Part shown: positions 15,024 through 24,182 of the stretch, piece by piece | Position numbering within the stretch: position 1 is the first letter of the stretch | Layout of the letters: each line of letters starts with the position of its first letter | DNA from: Alphaproteobacteria bacterium | Lineage (GTDB): Bacteria; Pseudomonadota; Alphaproteobacteria; Caulobacterales; Aquidulcibacteraceae | DNA length: 64,000 bases | Reading direction: 5' to 3' | Assembly (NCBI GenBank): GCA_018969015.1 | Contig: JAGWZE010000014.1 | Location: 21,772 to 85,771, forward strand | Notes under the pieces: generated by a model | What the model was told of the DNA's origin: nothing | Database searches by the model: none | The model's input: only the letters and a program-made list of their open reading frames with translations | Translations under genes and position numbers: made by a program

Positions 15024-16646
15024 TTGTCCATCCGCGTCCTCTCCGGCAAGGCCGAGCCCGCCGCCGCGCTGTCTGCGCAGCACGGCGCGCTCGGCTGGCT
15101 GGCTGCAACGGTCGGCGTGGCGGCTGCCTTGTGGCCGGGCGGACCGGCGATGGCCGGATGGGTGGCGGCGGCGATGGCCGCTCCCGCCGTCGTGACGCTC
15201 ATCCTCGCGCCGCAACTGGACCGAATCTGGGCGATCGCGGTCGGCGCGTTCGCCTGGACCGTCTTCGCCTTCCTCGCCGCCACCTTCAGCGGCGGAGCCG
15301 CGTCACCGGCGGCGTTCGCCTTTCTCGTCGCGCCGGCGCTTGCGGCGCTGACGGGGGATCGGGCGATCGCGGCGGACTGCGCCCTGTTCTCGATCGTCGG
15401 CTATGTGCTGGCCGCTGCGGGCGCGCCCTTTGCGCCCGCGATCGCGCCAGCGCCGGTCGCGGCCGCGATCGGTGCGGCGGGCGGGCTGTTGGCGGCCTTC
15501 TGGGCGACGCGGGTTTCGACGGCGGTTTCGGTCTCGCCAACCGCGGCGCTGCGGCGCGCCTCCGAGGCGTCCTCGGCGGCGCCCGTGCGCGCCGTCGCGG
15601 CGGTCGCGCCGTCGGCGGTGCGCCTCGATGCGGACATGCGGATCGTCGCCATCGGCGCGCGCGCCGCCGCCATGCTCGGGGGCGCAGGGCTGGCGCGCGG
15701 CGCAGCGTTCGTGACGGCGCTTGCGACCCATCTGGAGCCCGACGATCTCGAAGCGGTGCAGCTGGCGCTGGGCGCCGCCGCCGCCGGAGACGAAGGCCGC
15801 GCGGAAGTGCGCCTGTCCGGTCAGATCCTCGTGATCGACGCCACGCCGGATGACGGCGGCGCGCTCGCGCTCGTGACGGACGTGACGCCCTGGGCCGCGA
15901 AGCTCGCGGCGATGGAGCAGGATGCGGCGGCGGCCCGCGAAGCGCGCGCGGCGCGCAGCCGGCAGACCGCCGAACTCTCGCACGAACTGCGCACGCCACT
16001 GTCGCACATTCTCGGCTTCACCGAGATCATGCAGCGCGAGCTCTATGGCCCGCTGCCGGCCAAGTATCAGGAGTATGTCGGGCTCATCCAGACGAGCGGG
16101 CGCAATCTGCTCGAGCTGATCGGCGGCCTGATGGACCTGTCGAGGCTCGACGGCGGGCGCTACGTGCTCGAGCCGGAACGCTTCGACGTGCGCGACATCG
16201 CCGCCGAGGTGGTGCGCCTCTCTTCGGACGCCGCCGCGCGCAAGGCGATCACGCTCGAAGCCGATCTGCCCGACGACGCGCTCGAGGTCGACGCCGATCC
16301 GCGCGCGCTGCGGCAGATGCTCGTCAATCTCACGACCAACGCGCTGAAGTTCACGCCCGGCGACGGGCGCGTCATCGTTCGCGCCCGCCAGGACGGGGAC
16401 GATCTGGTGCTCGAAGTGCAGGACAACGGGCCGGGCATTGCGCCGGAAGATCGCGCGCGGCTGGGGCAGGCGTTCGAGCGCGGCGCCGGCGTGGCGGCGA
16501 TCGAGGGCGTGGGCCTTGGCCTGGCGCTCACGCGCGGCTTCGCCGAACTGCATGGCGGCGGGCTGGCGTTCCTGGATGCGCCCGGCGGCGGCGCGCTCGT
16601 GCGGGTCACGCTGCCGGTGGTCGCCCAGCCGCGGCCGGGCATGTAG
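15024..16646 (+). CDS. Membrane sensor histidine kinase, DivJ-like architecture
   Basis: 540 aa from a TTG; the start is uncertain because no ATG precedes the first membrane segment. Several N-terminal membrane segments (about 20-165), a PAS-like region (about 190-280), a HisKA domain with phospho-acceptor His320 in SHELRTPLSHILGF, and an HATPase_c domain with N-box LVNLTTNALKFT, G1 DNGPGIA and G2 GVGLGLAL. The HisKA stretch with YGPLPAKYQEYVGLIQ resembles the DivJ/PleC group that acts on DivK/PleD in Caulobacter-like bacteria. No response regulator is adjacent. The cognate partner is not known. Confidence 0.85.
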   Translation: MSIRVLSGKAEPAAALSAQHGALGWLAATVGVAAALWPGGPAMAGWVAAAMAAPAVVTLILAPQLDRIWAIAVGAFAWTVFAFLAATFSGGAASPAAFAFLVAPALAALTGDRAIAADCALFSIVGYVLAAAGAPFAPAIAPAPVAAAIGAAGGLLAAFWATRVSTAVSVSPTAALRRASEASSAAPVRAVAAVAPSAVRLDADMRIVAIGARAAAMLGGAGLARGAAFVTALATHLEPDDLEAVQLALGAAAAGDEGRAEVRLSGQILVIDATPDDGGALALVTDVTPWAAKLAAMEQDAAAAREARAARSRQTAELSHELRTPLSHILGFTEIMQRELYGPLPAKYQEYVGLIQTSGRNLLELIGGLMDLSRLDGGRYVLEPERFDVRDIAAEVVRLSSDAAARKAITLEADLPDDALEVDADPRALRQMLVNLTTNALKFTPGDGRVIVRARQDGDDLVLEVQDNGPGIAPEDRARLGQAFERGAGVAAIEGVGLGLALTRGFAELHGGGLAFLDAPGGGALVRVTLPVVAQPRPGM

Positions 16647-16649
16647 GCG

Positions 16650-17489
16650 TCAGCGCAGCGCGGCGAACGCGCGCGCCGCGGCCAGATCGCCGACCTCGAT
16701 CAGATAGGTGCGCACGCCGCCTTCGGGCGTCGGCAGTTCGACGCCGATGGCTTCGCGCGTGTCGAGCGCCACGAGGCGCTCGAAGGCGCTGTTGTCGAAG
16801 GCGAAGACGGTGCGCGCCGGCGTGCGGGACGAGCCGGCTTCGATCCGCCGCGACGAGGCGAAGATCGCCGTCGATTCCGTCGGCATGGGCAGGCGATCGC
16901 TGAGCCGGGCCTTGGCGCGCCCGGGGGCGTCGAAGCCGGGCTGCGGCGCCCGGGCGGGGTCGCGCACACGCAGGCGCGCGCCGCTCGCGCGCACGGGGTC
17001 GGGCACGGAGAAGACGAGTTCCGCGCCGGTCTCGGTCTCGCGCACGCCGAGGCGGACGCCGGGCGCGCCCGGCGCGTCCTGCCAGACGATCCAGCCATCC
17101 GGATCGGGCGTGCGGCGCGACGTCCAACTCGCTGCCTGACCGGGGAAGGTCATGGTCGACAGCCGGCGCCAGCCCTCGTAGCCGGCGCGGGCGCTGGCGG
17201 CGGCGTCGGCCAGCACGGGCGCGTTGCAGGCATGGGAGCGGCCCGCGCGGACGGCGTCACGGTCGAGCGTGGCCAAGCGGTCGGGCGTCCAGCCGGCGCG
17301 CACCAGCACGGCGCGCGACTGCGAGGTCATCGCCGACAGCGCCGCGCGGGGCCCCTGCTCCAGGAGGTTGCAGCCTTCGTCGGCCGCTAGAAGCGCGCGC
17401 CGCTGGGCGTAGGTGAGCGCGGCCGGGTCTTGCGCGGCGAGGGCGGGCGCCGCCAGGATTGCGGCGGCGAGGAACCAACGGGACAACAT
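16650..17489 (-). CDS. Secreted hypothetical protein
   Basis: 279 aa from the ATG at 17489, chosen because it begins a good signal peptide (MLSRWFLAAAILAAPALAAQ). The longer frame upstream adds 59 residues of low complexity. The mature part has one early region with two cysteines (EGCNLL and HACNAP), possibly a disulfide, and a beta-rich C-terminal half ending in TYLIEVGDLAAARAF. No known family recognised. It is convergent with the kinase gene (3 bp between stops) and divergent from the DUF1491 gene. Confidence 0.75.
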   Translation of the reverse strand: MLSRWFLAAAILAAPALAAQDPAALTYAQRRALLAADEGCNLLEQGPRAALSAMTSQSRAVLVRAGWTPDRLATLDRDAVRAGRSHACNAPVLADAAASARAGYEGWRRLSTMTFPGQAASWTSRRTPDPDGWIVWQDAPGAPGVRLGVRETETGAELVFSVPDPVRASGARLRVRDPARAPQPGFDAPGRAKARLSDRLPMPTESTAIFASSRRIEAGSSRTPARTVFAFDNSAFERLVALDTREAIGVELPTPEGGVRTYLIEVGDLAAARAFAALR

Positions 17490-17547
17490 CGGCCGGACGC
17501 TAGCCGATGGCCGTTTCGACGAGGTGAACGCCGCCAGAGGAGCAGGC

Positions 17548-17898
17548 ATGGCCGTCCTGAAGACGGAAATCTGGGCGCAGGCCCTGATGCGCAGGGCGGC
17601 GGTGGCGGGCGCGTTCGCCGGCGTGGTCCGGCGCGGGGACGCCGACGCCGGGGCCGTGCTCGTCAAGGTCGCGACGCTGGATGGCCGGGCGCGGCTCTAC
17701 GCGCCCGCGCAGAACGCGGCCGGCGAGCGCGTGTGGCTTGATCTCTCGAGCGGGCCCCTGGGCTGCGACGAGCCGACCGTCGACGCGCACGCGCGCCGTC
17801 GCGCCGAGACCGACCCCGACCTCTGGATCGTCGAGATCGAGGACCGGGCGGGGCGCACGTTCCTGACCGAGCCGATCGAAGTCCAGGCGCCGCGCTAG
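17548..17898 (+). CDS. DUF1491 family protein
   Basis: 116 aa. Matches the alphaproteobacterial DUF1491 pattern: EIWAQALMRRAAVAGAFAGV, VVRRGDADAGAVLVKV, and a C-terminal DLWIVEIEDRAGRTFL. Cytoplasmic and single-domain; function unknown. An AGAGGAGC ribosome binding site precedes the ATG. It is convergent with the TIR-Sel1 gene, and an inverted repeat lies between them. Confidence 0.9.
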   Translation: MAVLKTEIWAQALMRRAAVAGAFAGVVRRGDADAGAVLVKVATLDGRARLYAPAQNAAGERVWLDLSSGPLGCDEPTVDAHARRRAETDPDLWIVEIEDRAGRTFLTEPIEVQAPR

Positions 17899-18009
17899 AG
17901 CATTTTCCGTCCTTTTGGAATCGGCCGGAAAGGTCCGAACATGCTCAAGATCAACAGCTTGAGCGCGTTGCGACTCTTCTGGCCGAGCCCAACCGCTCGC
18001 AACGCGCTC
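17896..18009. repeat. Extragenic repeat with hairpins between convergent genes
   Basis: Begins with CTAGAGCATTTTCC, a sequence typical of a dispersed extragenic element in many alphaproteobacteria, and contains a CCTTT...AAAGG hairpin. It ends with a perfect 13-bp inverted repeat (17961-17973 GAGCGCGTTGCGA against 17997-18009) around a 23-nt loop. It fills the 124-bp gap between two convergent genes, so it may also act as a bidirectional terminator. No U-tract follows. Confidence 0.6.
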
Positions 18010-18022
18010 CAGGGCCGCAGCG

Positions 18023-19453
18023 TCAATCGCTGAAGCCGAGGCGCTTCAATTCTTCCTTGGCGCGCGGAAAGCCCTGATCGACGGCGAGGCGGTAGTACTT
18101 CACCGCCTCGTCCAGGCTCTTTTCGACGCCGTAGCCGTTCTCGTAGAGGGCGGCGAGGTTGTTGGATGCATTGCCGTCTCCGGCCTCGGACGCCGTGCGG
18201 TAGTACTCGGCCGCCTTCGCGTAGTCCTGCTCGACGCCCCAGCCGTTGTAGTACATCCAGCCCAGGCCGCGCGTGCCGACCGCCGAGCCCTCGTCCGCGA
18301 GCTTCTGATACCAGAGCACCGCGGTGGCGTAGTCCTTCTGAACGGCCCGGCCGTTCTCGTACATCCAGGCGAGATTGAACTGCGCCTTCTGGTAGGCCTG
18401 TTCCGCCGCCTTGCGCGTCCAGCTGATCGCGAGCGAGTCGTCCGGCGTGTAGCCATAAACGCCGTTCAGGAAGCAGACGCCGAGATCGTACTGCGCGCGC
18501 GCATCGCCGGCGTTCGCCGCCTCTTCGAGCAGGCGGTTGGCTTCCGCAGCGTCGGCGGTGAACCCGCCGACGCCGTTGCGCTGATAGAAGGACAACAGAT
18601 AGGTCGCGATCGTCGAGCCCTGGCCCGCGGCGCGTTCGCACCAGGTCCGCGCCTGGACCGCATCCGCCGTCACGCCCTCGCCGGCGTCATAGGCCAGGCA
18701 CAGAAGCGTCTGGCCCAGCGCGTCGCCGTCTTCCGCGCCTTTGCGGATCAGATCGATGTTCGAGGTCTGCAGCGCCGCGTCGATCATCGGTTTGAAGTCG
18801 AGGCTGGCGATCTGCTTCGTCGACAGGCCGTAGGCGCTCGCGGCGTCCGCGGTTCCGCCGGTTGGTTCTTCGGTGGTGGGCGTCGGCGCGTTCGGATCGG
18901 CCGGCTTGAAGATCTGATAGGCGCCGGCGATCAACAGCACGGCCAACAGGCCGCCGCCGATCAGGCGCGGCAGGTTGCTGGCGCGTTTTTCCACCGTCTC
19001 CAGCGCCCGCTTGGCCTGCGGCGGAAACTGCAGACCGGTCGGTTTGGGCGGCGGTGTGGCCTCGCGGCCGGAAATCGCCTCGATCGCCCGCACGACGCGG
19101 TTGAAGCTTTCCTCGCTGGCGGCGCTCGGCCAATGGGAAAGGTCTTCGGCCTGGAGCTGGCGGAAGCCGAGCGGGGCCTCGACCGAGTCGATCAGGACCG
19201 GGATCAGCACGCCGCGATCGCGGCCCACCGCGGCCTCGTCGAGCACCCAGGGACGTGCGGCGGACGTCTTCGACCACACCACGATGACCGCTTTCACGCT
19301 GGCGAGGACGGTCTGGATCTTCTGGGCGTAGGTTTCGCCGGGCAGGAGCTCGGGATCCCACCAGACCGAAAAGCCGCGTTGTTCGAGCGCCTTGGCAAGC
19401 TGCTCGACCCGCGCGCGGTCGTCGCGCGCATAGGAAATGAAAACGTCGGCCAT
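18023..19453 (-). CDS. TIR domain - transmembrane - Sel1 repeat protein
   Basis: 476 aa. Residues 1-125 form a TIR domain: MADVFISYARDDRARV, WWDPELLPGETYAQKI, a VIVVWSKTSA strand and PWVLDEA, where Glu73 aligns with the catalytic glutamate of NAD-cleaving TIRs. A single membrane segment is at 163-182. After a Thr/Pro linker the remaining part (about 230-476) has six or more Sel1-like (TPR-related) repeats such as AQYDLGVCFLNGVYGYT, AQFNLAWMYENGRAV and ASNNLAALYENGYGV. Sel1 repeats mediate protein-protein contacts, so the protein probably senses a periplasmic or partner signal through the repeats and signals through the cytoplasmic TIR. No obvious defence effector sits beside it. Confidence 0.88.
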   Translation of the reverse strand: MADVFISYARDDRARVEQLAKALEQRGFSVWWDPELLPGETYAQKIQTVLASVKAVIVVWSKTSAARPWVLDEAAVGRDRGVLIPVLIDSVEAPLGFRQLQAEDLSHWPSAASEESFNRVVRAIEAISGREATPPPKPTGLQFPPQAKRALETVEKRASNLPRLIGGGLLAVLLIAGAYQIFKPADPNAPTPTTEEPTGGTADAASAYGLSTKQIASLDFKPMIDAALQTSNIDLIRKGAEDGDALGQTLLCLAYDAGEGVTADAVQARTWCERAAGQGSTIATYLLSFYQRNGVGGFTADAAEANRLLEEAANAGDARAQYDLGVCFLNGVYGYTPDDSLAISWTRKAAEQAYQKAQFNLAWMYENGRAVQKDYATAVLWYQKLADEGSAVGTRGLGWMYYNGWGVEQDYAKAAEYYRTASEAGDGNASNNLAALYENGYGVEKSLDEAVKYYRLAVDQGFPRAKEELKRLGFSD

Positions 19454-19578
19454 GGCCGCAGCTCCCCGCTTTGAGCCCCAATTTGAGTAATGGTCTTAAC
19501 CATAAGCCCCGCGGGGGGAAAGTCGCTCGGCTTGCGTCGGGCCGCGGGCGGACGTAAGGCCGCGGCCCTGGAGGCGGC

Positions 19579-21186
<1,608 letters not shown>

Positions 21187-21202
21187 GGGCGTCGCGCGCA
21201 GG

Positions 21203-22297
21203 TCAGGCCGCGACGGCCGACTCCGCGGAGCGACGCACCTTGTAGAAGCGCATCGCGCGCTGCGCGGCCTCGACGGGCACGCGCAGATAAAGGCGGCCGA
21301 ACTCCTCGGCCTGGGCCGTCGCGCGTTCGCCGCCGCCGATCAGGACGGCGAGGGTGACGAACAGTGGGCGCTCGAAGCCGGAGGCGCGGCACAGCATGGC
21401 CAGCGCATCCATGTCCTTGCGGGCCGTGATCATGCGCGCGACCTCGATGTCCACCCCCGTCATTTCGGCAAGGCCGAAGAGGAAGGCGTGCTGCTTCTTG
21501 TCCCGCAGCAGCGAGACGAGATAGGGCCCGTCGAGCCCGCCGGACGCCGCGCGGCGGGCGATCAGCGCGCGCGCTTCGGCCATTTCCTGGGTCTCGCCCT
21601 GCACGGCCTTCTGCATGCGGCGGCGCGCGCGCATCAGCGCCATGTCGAGATCTTCGGGATCGAGCTGGGCGTTGCGCTCGAGGATGGCTTCGCGCAGCCG
21701 CGTCTCGACTGCGAAATACATCTCGTTGAGGAGGTCCACGGGCATGTCGGCGCGACCGACGACGCCTTCGTGCAGCTTGCTGTTCTCCAGCGCGCGATCG
21801 ACGACCTTCTCCATCGTCGGGCGCGAGATCTTCGCGCCGGCGTTGCGGACGAGGACGTCGACGGTCTCGTCGTCGCCGCGGTCCACGATGACGTCCGACA
21901 CGGTCTCGCTGACGGTTTCGCGACGGGCGATGGCGCGCGCATGCTCCTGGCCGCGCTTGTTGATCACGCCGATGAGATCGTCGTCGGTGAGGGCCGTGCA
22001 GTTCAACAGAACCTGTTCGGCCACCGGGAAGCGGTGGTGCGCGAGGTCGCGCATGAGATCGACGGGCGGGTTGTTGGCGCGCGCGAAACGCTGGGCCAGC
22101 TCGACGAGGACGCTGTCCTGCATGTCGACAGCCACGGCGCGGAGGACGTCGCCGAACAGGTGGGTCTCGCGCTCGGTGCGCGACTCTTCGGTTTCGAAGA
22201 AGAGGTCGGTGACTTCGCGGAGAAGATCGCGGCGTTGCTCGCTGGACGGCTGCGAGGCCAGATCAATGAGTTTTGCGAAGCGCGATGTGGTTGACAT
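21203..22297 (-). CDS. DUF2336 domain-containing protein (second of two)
   Basis: 364 aa, helical, cytoplasmic. N-terminal LIDLASQPSSEQRRDLLREVTDLFF (10-34), then the family's RFPVAEQVLLNCTALTDDDLIGVI (about 103-126) and VSETVSDVIVDRGDDETVDVLVRNAGAKIS, a C-terminal LLRDKKQHAFLFGLAEMTG and MITARKDMDALAMLCRASGF. It matches the DUF2336 layout better than the first copy. Function unknown. It is convergent with prfC and divergent from nothing; the ABC-F gene lies upstream on the same strand, 45 bp away. A GTTAACGGG palindromic stretch is in that gap. Confidence 0.88.
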   Translation of the reverse strand: MSTTSRFAKLIDLASQPSSEQRRDLLREVTDLFFETEESRTERETHLFGDVLRAVAVDMQDSVLVELAQRFARANNPPVDLMRDLAHHRFPVAEQVLLNCTALTDDDLIGVINKRGQEHARAIARRETVSETVSDVIVDRGDDETVDVLVRNAGAKISRPTMEKVVDRALENSKLHEGVVGRADMPVDLLNEMYFAVETRLREAILERNAQLDPEDLDMALMRARRRMQKAVQGETQEMAEARALIARRAASGGLDGPYLVSLLRDKKQHAFLFGLAEMTGVDIEVARMITARKDMDALAMLCRASGFERPLFVTLAVLIGGGERATAQAEEFGRLYLRVPVEAAQRAMRFYKVRRSAESAVAA

Positions 22298-22342
22298 GAC
22301 CTTAACCCGTCCCGAACCGACACGTTAACGGGCAGAGGTAAA

Positions 22343-24172
22343 TCAATCGTCAGCGTCACTCGCCAAAGCCTCGCGGCGGGCCTCAATTTCGAGCCATTCG
22401 GTCTCTGCTGCGTCCTTGTCGGCGCGTGACTTGTCCAGGAGTGCCGAAGCTTCGGCGAAGCGCTTGGCGTCGCGGGCATAGAGGCCGGGATCGGCAAGCG
22501 TCGCCTCGAGGCGCGCGATCTCCGCGGCGAGGCGCGGCAGAAGCGCCTCGATCTCTCCCAGCCGGCGCTCGTCGCGATAGCTCAGTTTTCGCGGCTTTTT
22601 CGGCGCCGCGGCGGGCGGCGGCGGGCGGTTCGCGGCCGGTCGCGGGGCCGGCGCGCGCCAGCCGCCATGCTCGCGCTCGAAATCGGCGTAGCCGCCCGGG
22701 CTTTCGGCCCAGCGGCCGCCGCCGACGGCGCCGATCACCTGGGTGGCGACGTCGTCGAGGAAGGCGCGGTCGTGGCTGACGACGAGGACGGTGCCTTCAT
22801 AGGTGTCGAGCGCCTCTTCCAGGGCGTCGAGCGTGTCCATGTCGAGATCGTTCGTGGGTTCGTCGAGCACGAGCAGGTTGGCCGGCTTGGCCAGCGCGAC
22901 AGCCAACAGCAGGCGGTTCCGCTCGCCGCCGCTCAGCGCCGACACCGGCTGGCGCAGGTGCTGGGGGCCGAAGGCGAAGTCGCGGGCGTAGGCCGCCACA
23001 TGCCGGGCCTTGCCGCGCACCATCACCTGATCGCCACCCAGCGGACACAAGGCCTCCTGCATCGTCTCGGCCCCGCGCAGGCCGGCGCGCGTCTGGTCCA
23101 GATAGGCGATCTCCAAATTCGTCCCGTGCCGGACGATCCCGCCATCGGGCGAAATCCGGCCGAGCAGGAGATCGATCAGCGTGGTCTTGCCGGCGCCGTT
23201 CGGGCCGACGATGCCGACGCGGTCGCCGCGCATGATCTTCAGCGAGAGGTCCGCGACGGTGGGCGCGGTCGCGCCGGGCCAAGTCTTGGAAAGGCCGCGG
23301 GCCTCGATCACGACACGGCCGGACTCGCCCCCCGTCTCCGCCTCGATCGCCGCGACGGATTTCGCCCGCGCCGCCATGAGCGCGCGGCGGGCGGCGCGCA
23401 ATTCCACGAGGCGCGAGCGGCGGCCCTCGTTGCGGGCGCGACGGGCGGTGACTCCGCGCCGCAGCCAATGCTCCTCGGCGCGCAAATGCGTCTCCATCCG
23501 CGCGAGCGTGCGCGTCTCCTCGTCCTCAATGCCCTGGGCCCAGGCGTCGAACGCCGCGTAGCCGCGGTCGAGCCGCCGCACGACGCCCTGGCGCAGCCAG
23601 AAGCAGCAGGTGGAGGCGCGTTCGAGGAAGCGGCGGTCGTGGCTGATGACGAGCACCGCGCCGGAATAGGCGGCAAGACGCGCCTCGAGCGCCTCGATCG
23701 CCGGGATGTCGAGGTGGTTCGTGGGCTCGTCGAGCAGCAGCACGTCGGGCTCGTGGGCGAAGGCGCGGGCGAGCGCGGCGCGCCGCGTTTCGCCGCCGCT
23801 GAGCCCTTCGGCGCTGCGTGCGGGATCAAGGCCCCAGGCCTGCAGCGCAGCCGCGGCCGCATGATCTGGAGCCGGAGGGCCGGCGCCGAACGGCGCGGCG
23901 GCGTAGGCGCCGAGCGTCGCCCAGCCGGAGAGGTCCGGCTCCTGCGCGACGACGCCGAGCGTGAGGCCGCTCGCGCGGGCGACGTCGCCCGCGTCCGGCT
24001 CGAGATCGCCGGCGAGGATGCGCAGGAGCGTCGACTTGCCGGCGCCGTTGCGGCCGACGAGCGCGGCGCGGTCTCCGCGCGCCAAGGCGAGGTCGACGCC
24101 CGTGAACAGCGGCGCGCCGCCCAGCGTCAGGCGTGCGTCCTTGATCTGCAAAAGCGCGGCGGGACGGGACAT
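22343..24172 (-). CDS. uup: ABC-F family ATPase (Uup/Elf-like)
   Basis: 609 aa, two nucleotide-binding domains and no membrane segments. Domain 1 has Walker A GRNGAGKST (37-45), signature LSGGETRR and Walker B VLLLDEPTNHLD; domain 2 has Walker A GPNGAGKTT, signature LSGGERNR and Walker B LLVLDEPTNDLD. The C-terminal ~90 residues form a Uup-like coiled coil (YRDERRLGEIEALLPRLA...). ABC-F proteins act on the ribosome rather than in transport. The gene symbol is by architecture and could also be a related ABC-F type. It is 10 bp from the PBP gene on the same strand. Confidence 0.85.
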   Translation of the reverse strand: MSRPAALLQIKDARLTLGGAPLFTGVDLALARGDRAALVGRNGAGKSTLLRILAGDLEPDAGDVARASGLTLGVVAQEPDLSGWATLGAYAAAPFGAGPPAPDHAAAAALQAWGLDPARSAEGLSGGETRRAALARAFAHEPDVLLLDEPTNHLDIPAIEALEARLAAYSGAVLVISHDRRFLERASTCCFWLRQGVVRRLDRGYAAFDAWAQGIEDEETRTLARMETHLRAEEHWLRRGVTARRARNEGRRSRLVELRAARRALMAARAKSVAAIEAETGGESGRVVIEARGLSKTWPGATAPTVADLSLKIMRGDRVGIVGPNGAGKTTLIDLLLGRISPDGGIVRHGTNLEIAYLDQTRAGLRGAETMQEALCPLGGDQVMVRGKARHVAAYARDFAFGPQHLRQPVSALSGGERNRLLLAVALAKPANLLVLDEPTNDLDMDTLDALEEALDTYEGTVLVVSHDRAFLDDVATQVIGAVGGGRWAESPGGYADFEREHGGWRAPAPRPAANRPPPPAAAPKKPRKLSYRDERRLGEIEALLPRLAAEIARLEATLADPGLYARDAKRFAEASALLDKSRADKDAAETEWLEIEARREALASDADD

Positions 24173-24182
24173 GGCGGGGTCG

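Noticed and set aside
19495..19505. TTAACCATAAG and other TTAA elements (3535, 22302) as CtrA binding sites.
   Set aside because: None has the full TTAA-N7-TTAA spacing; only half-sites are seen.
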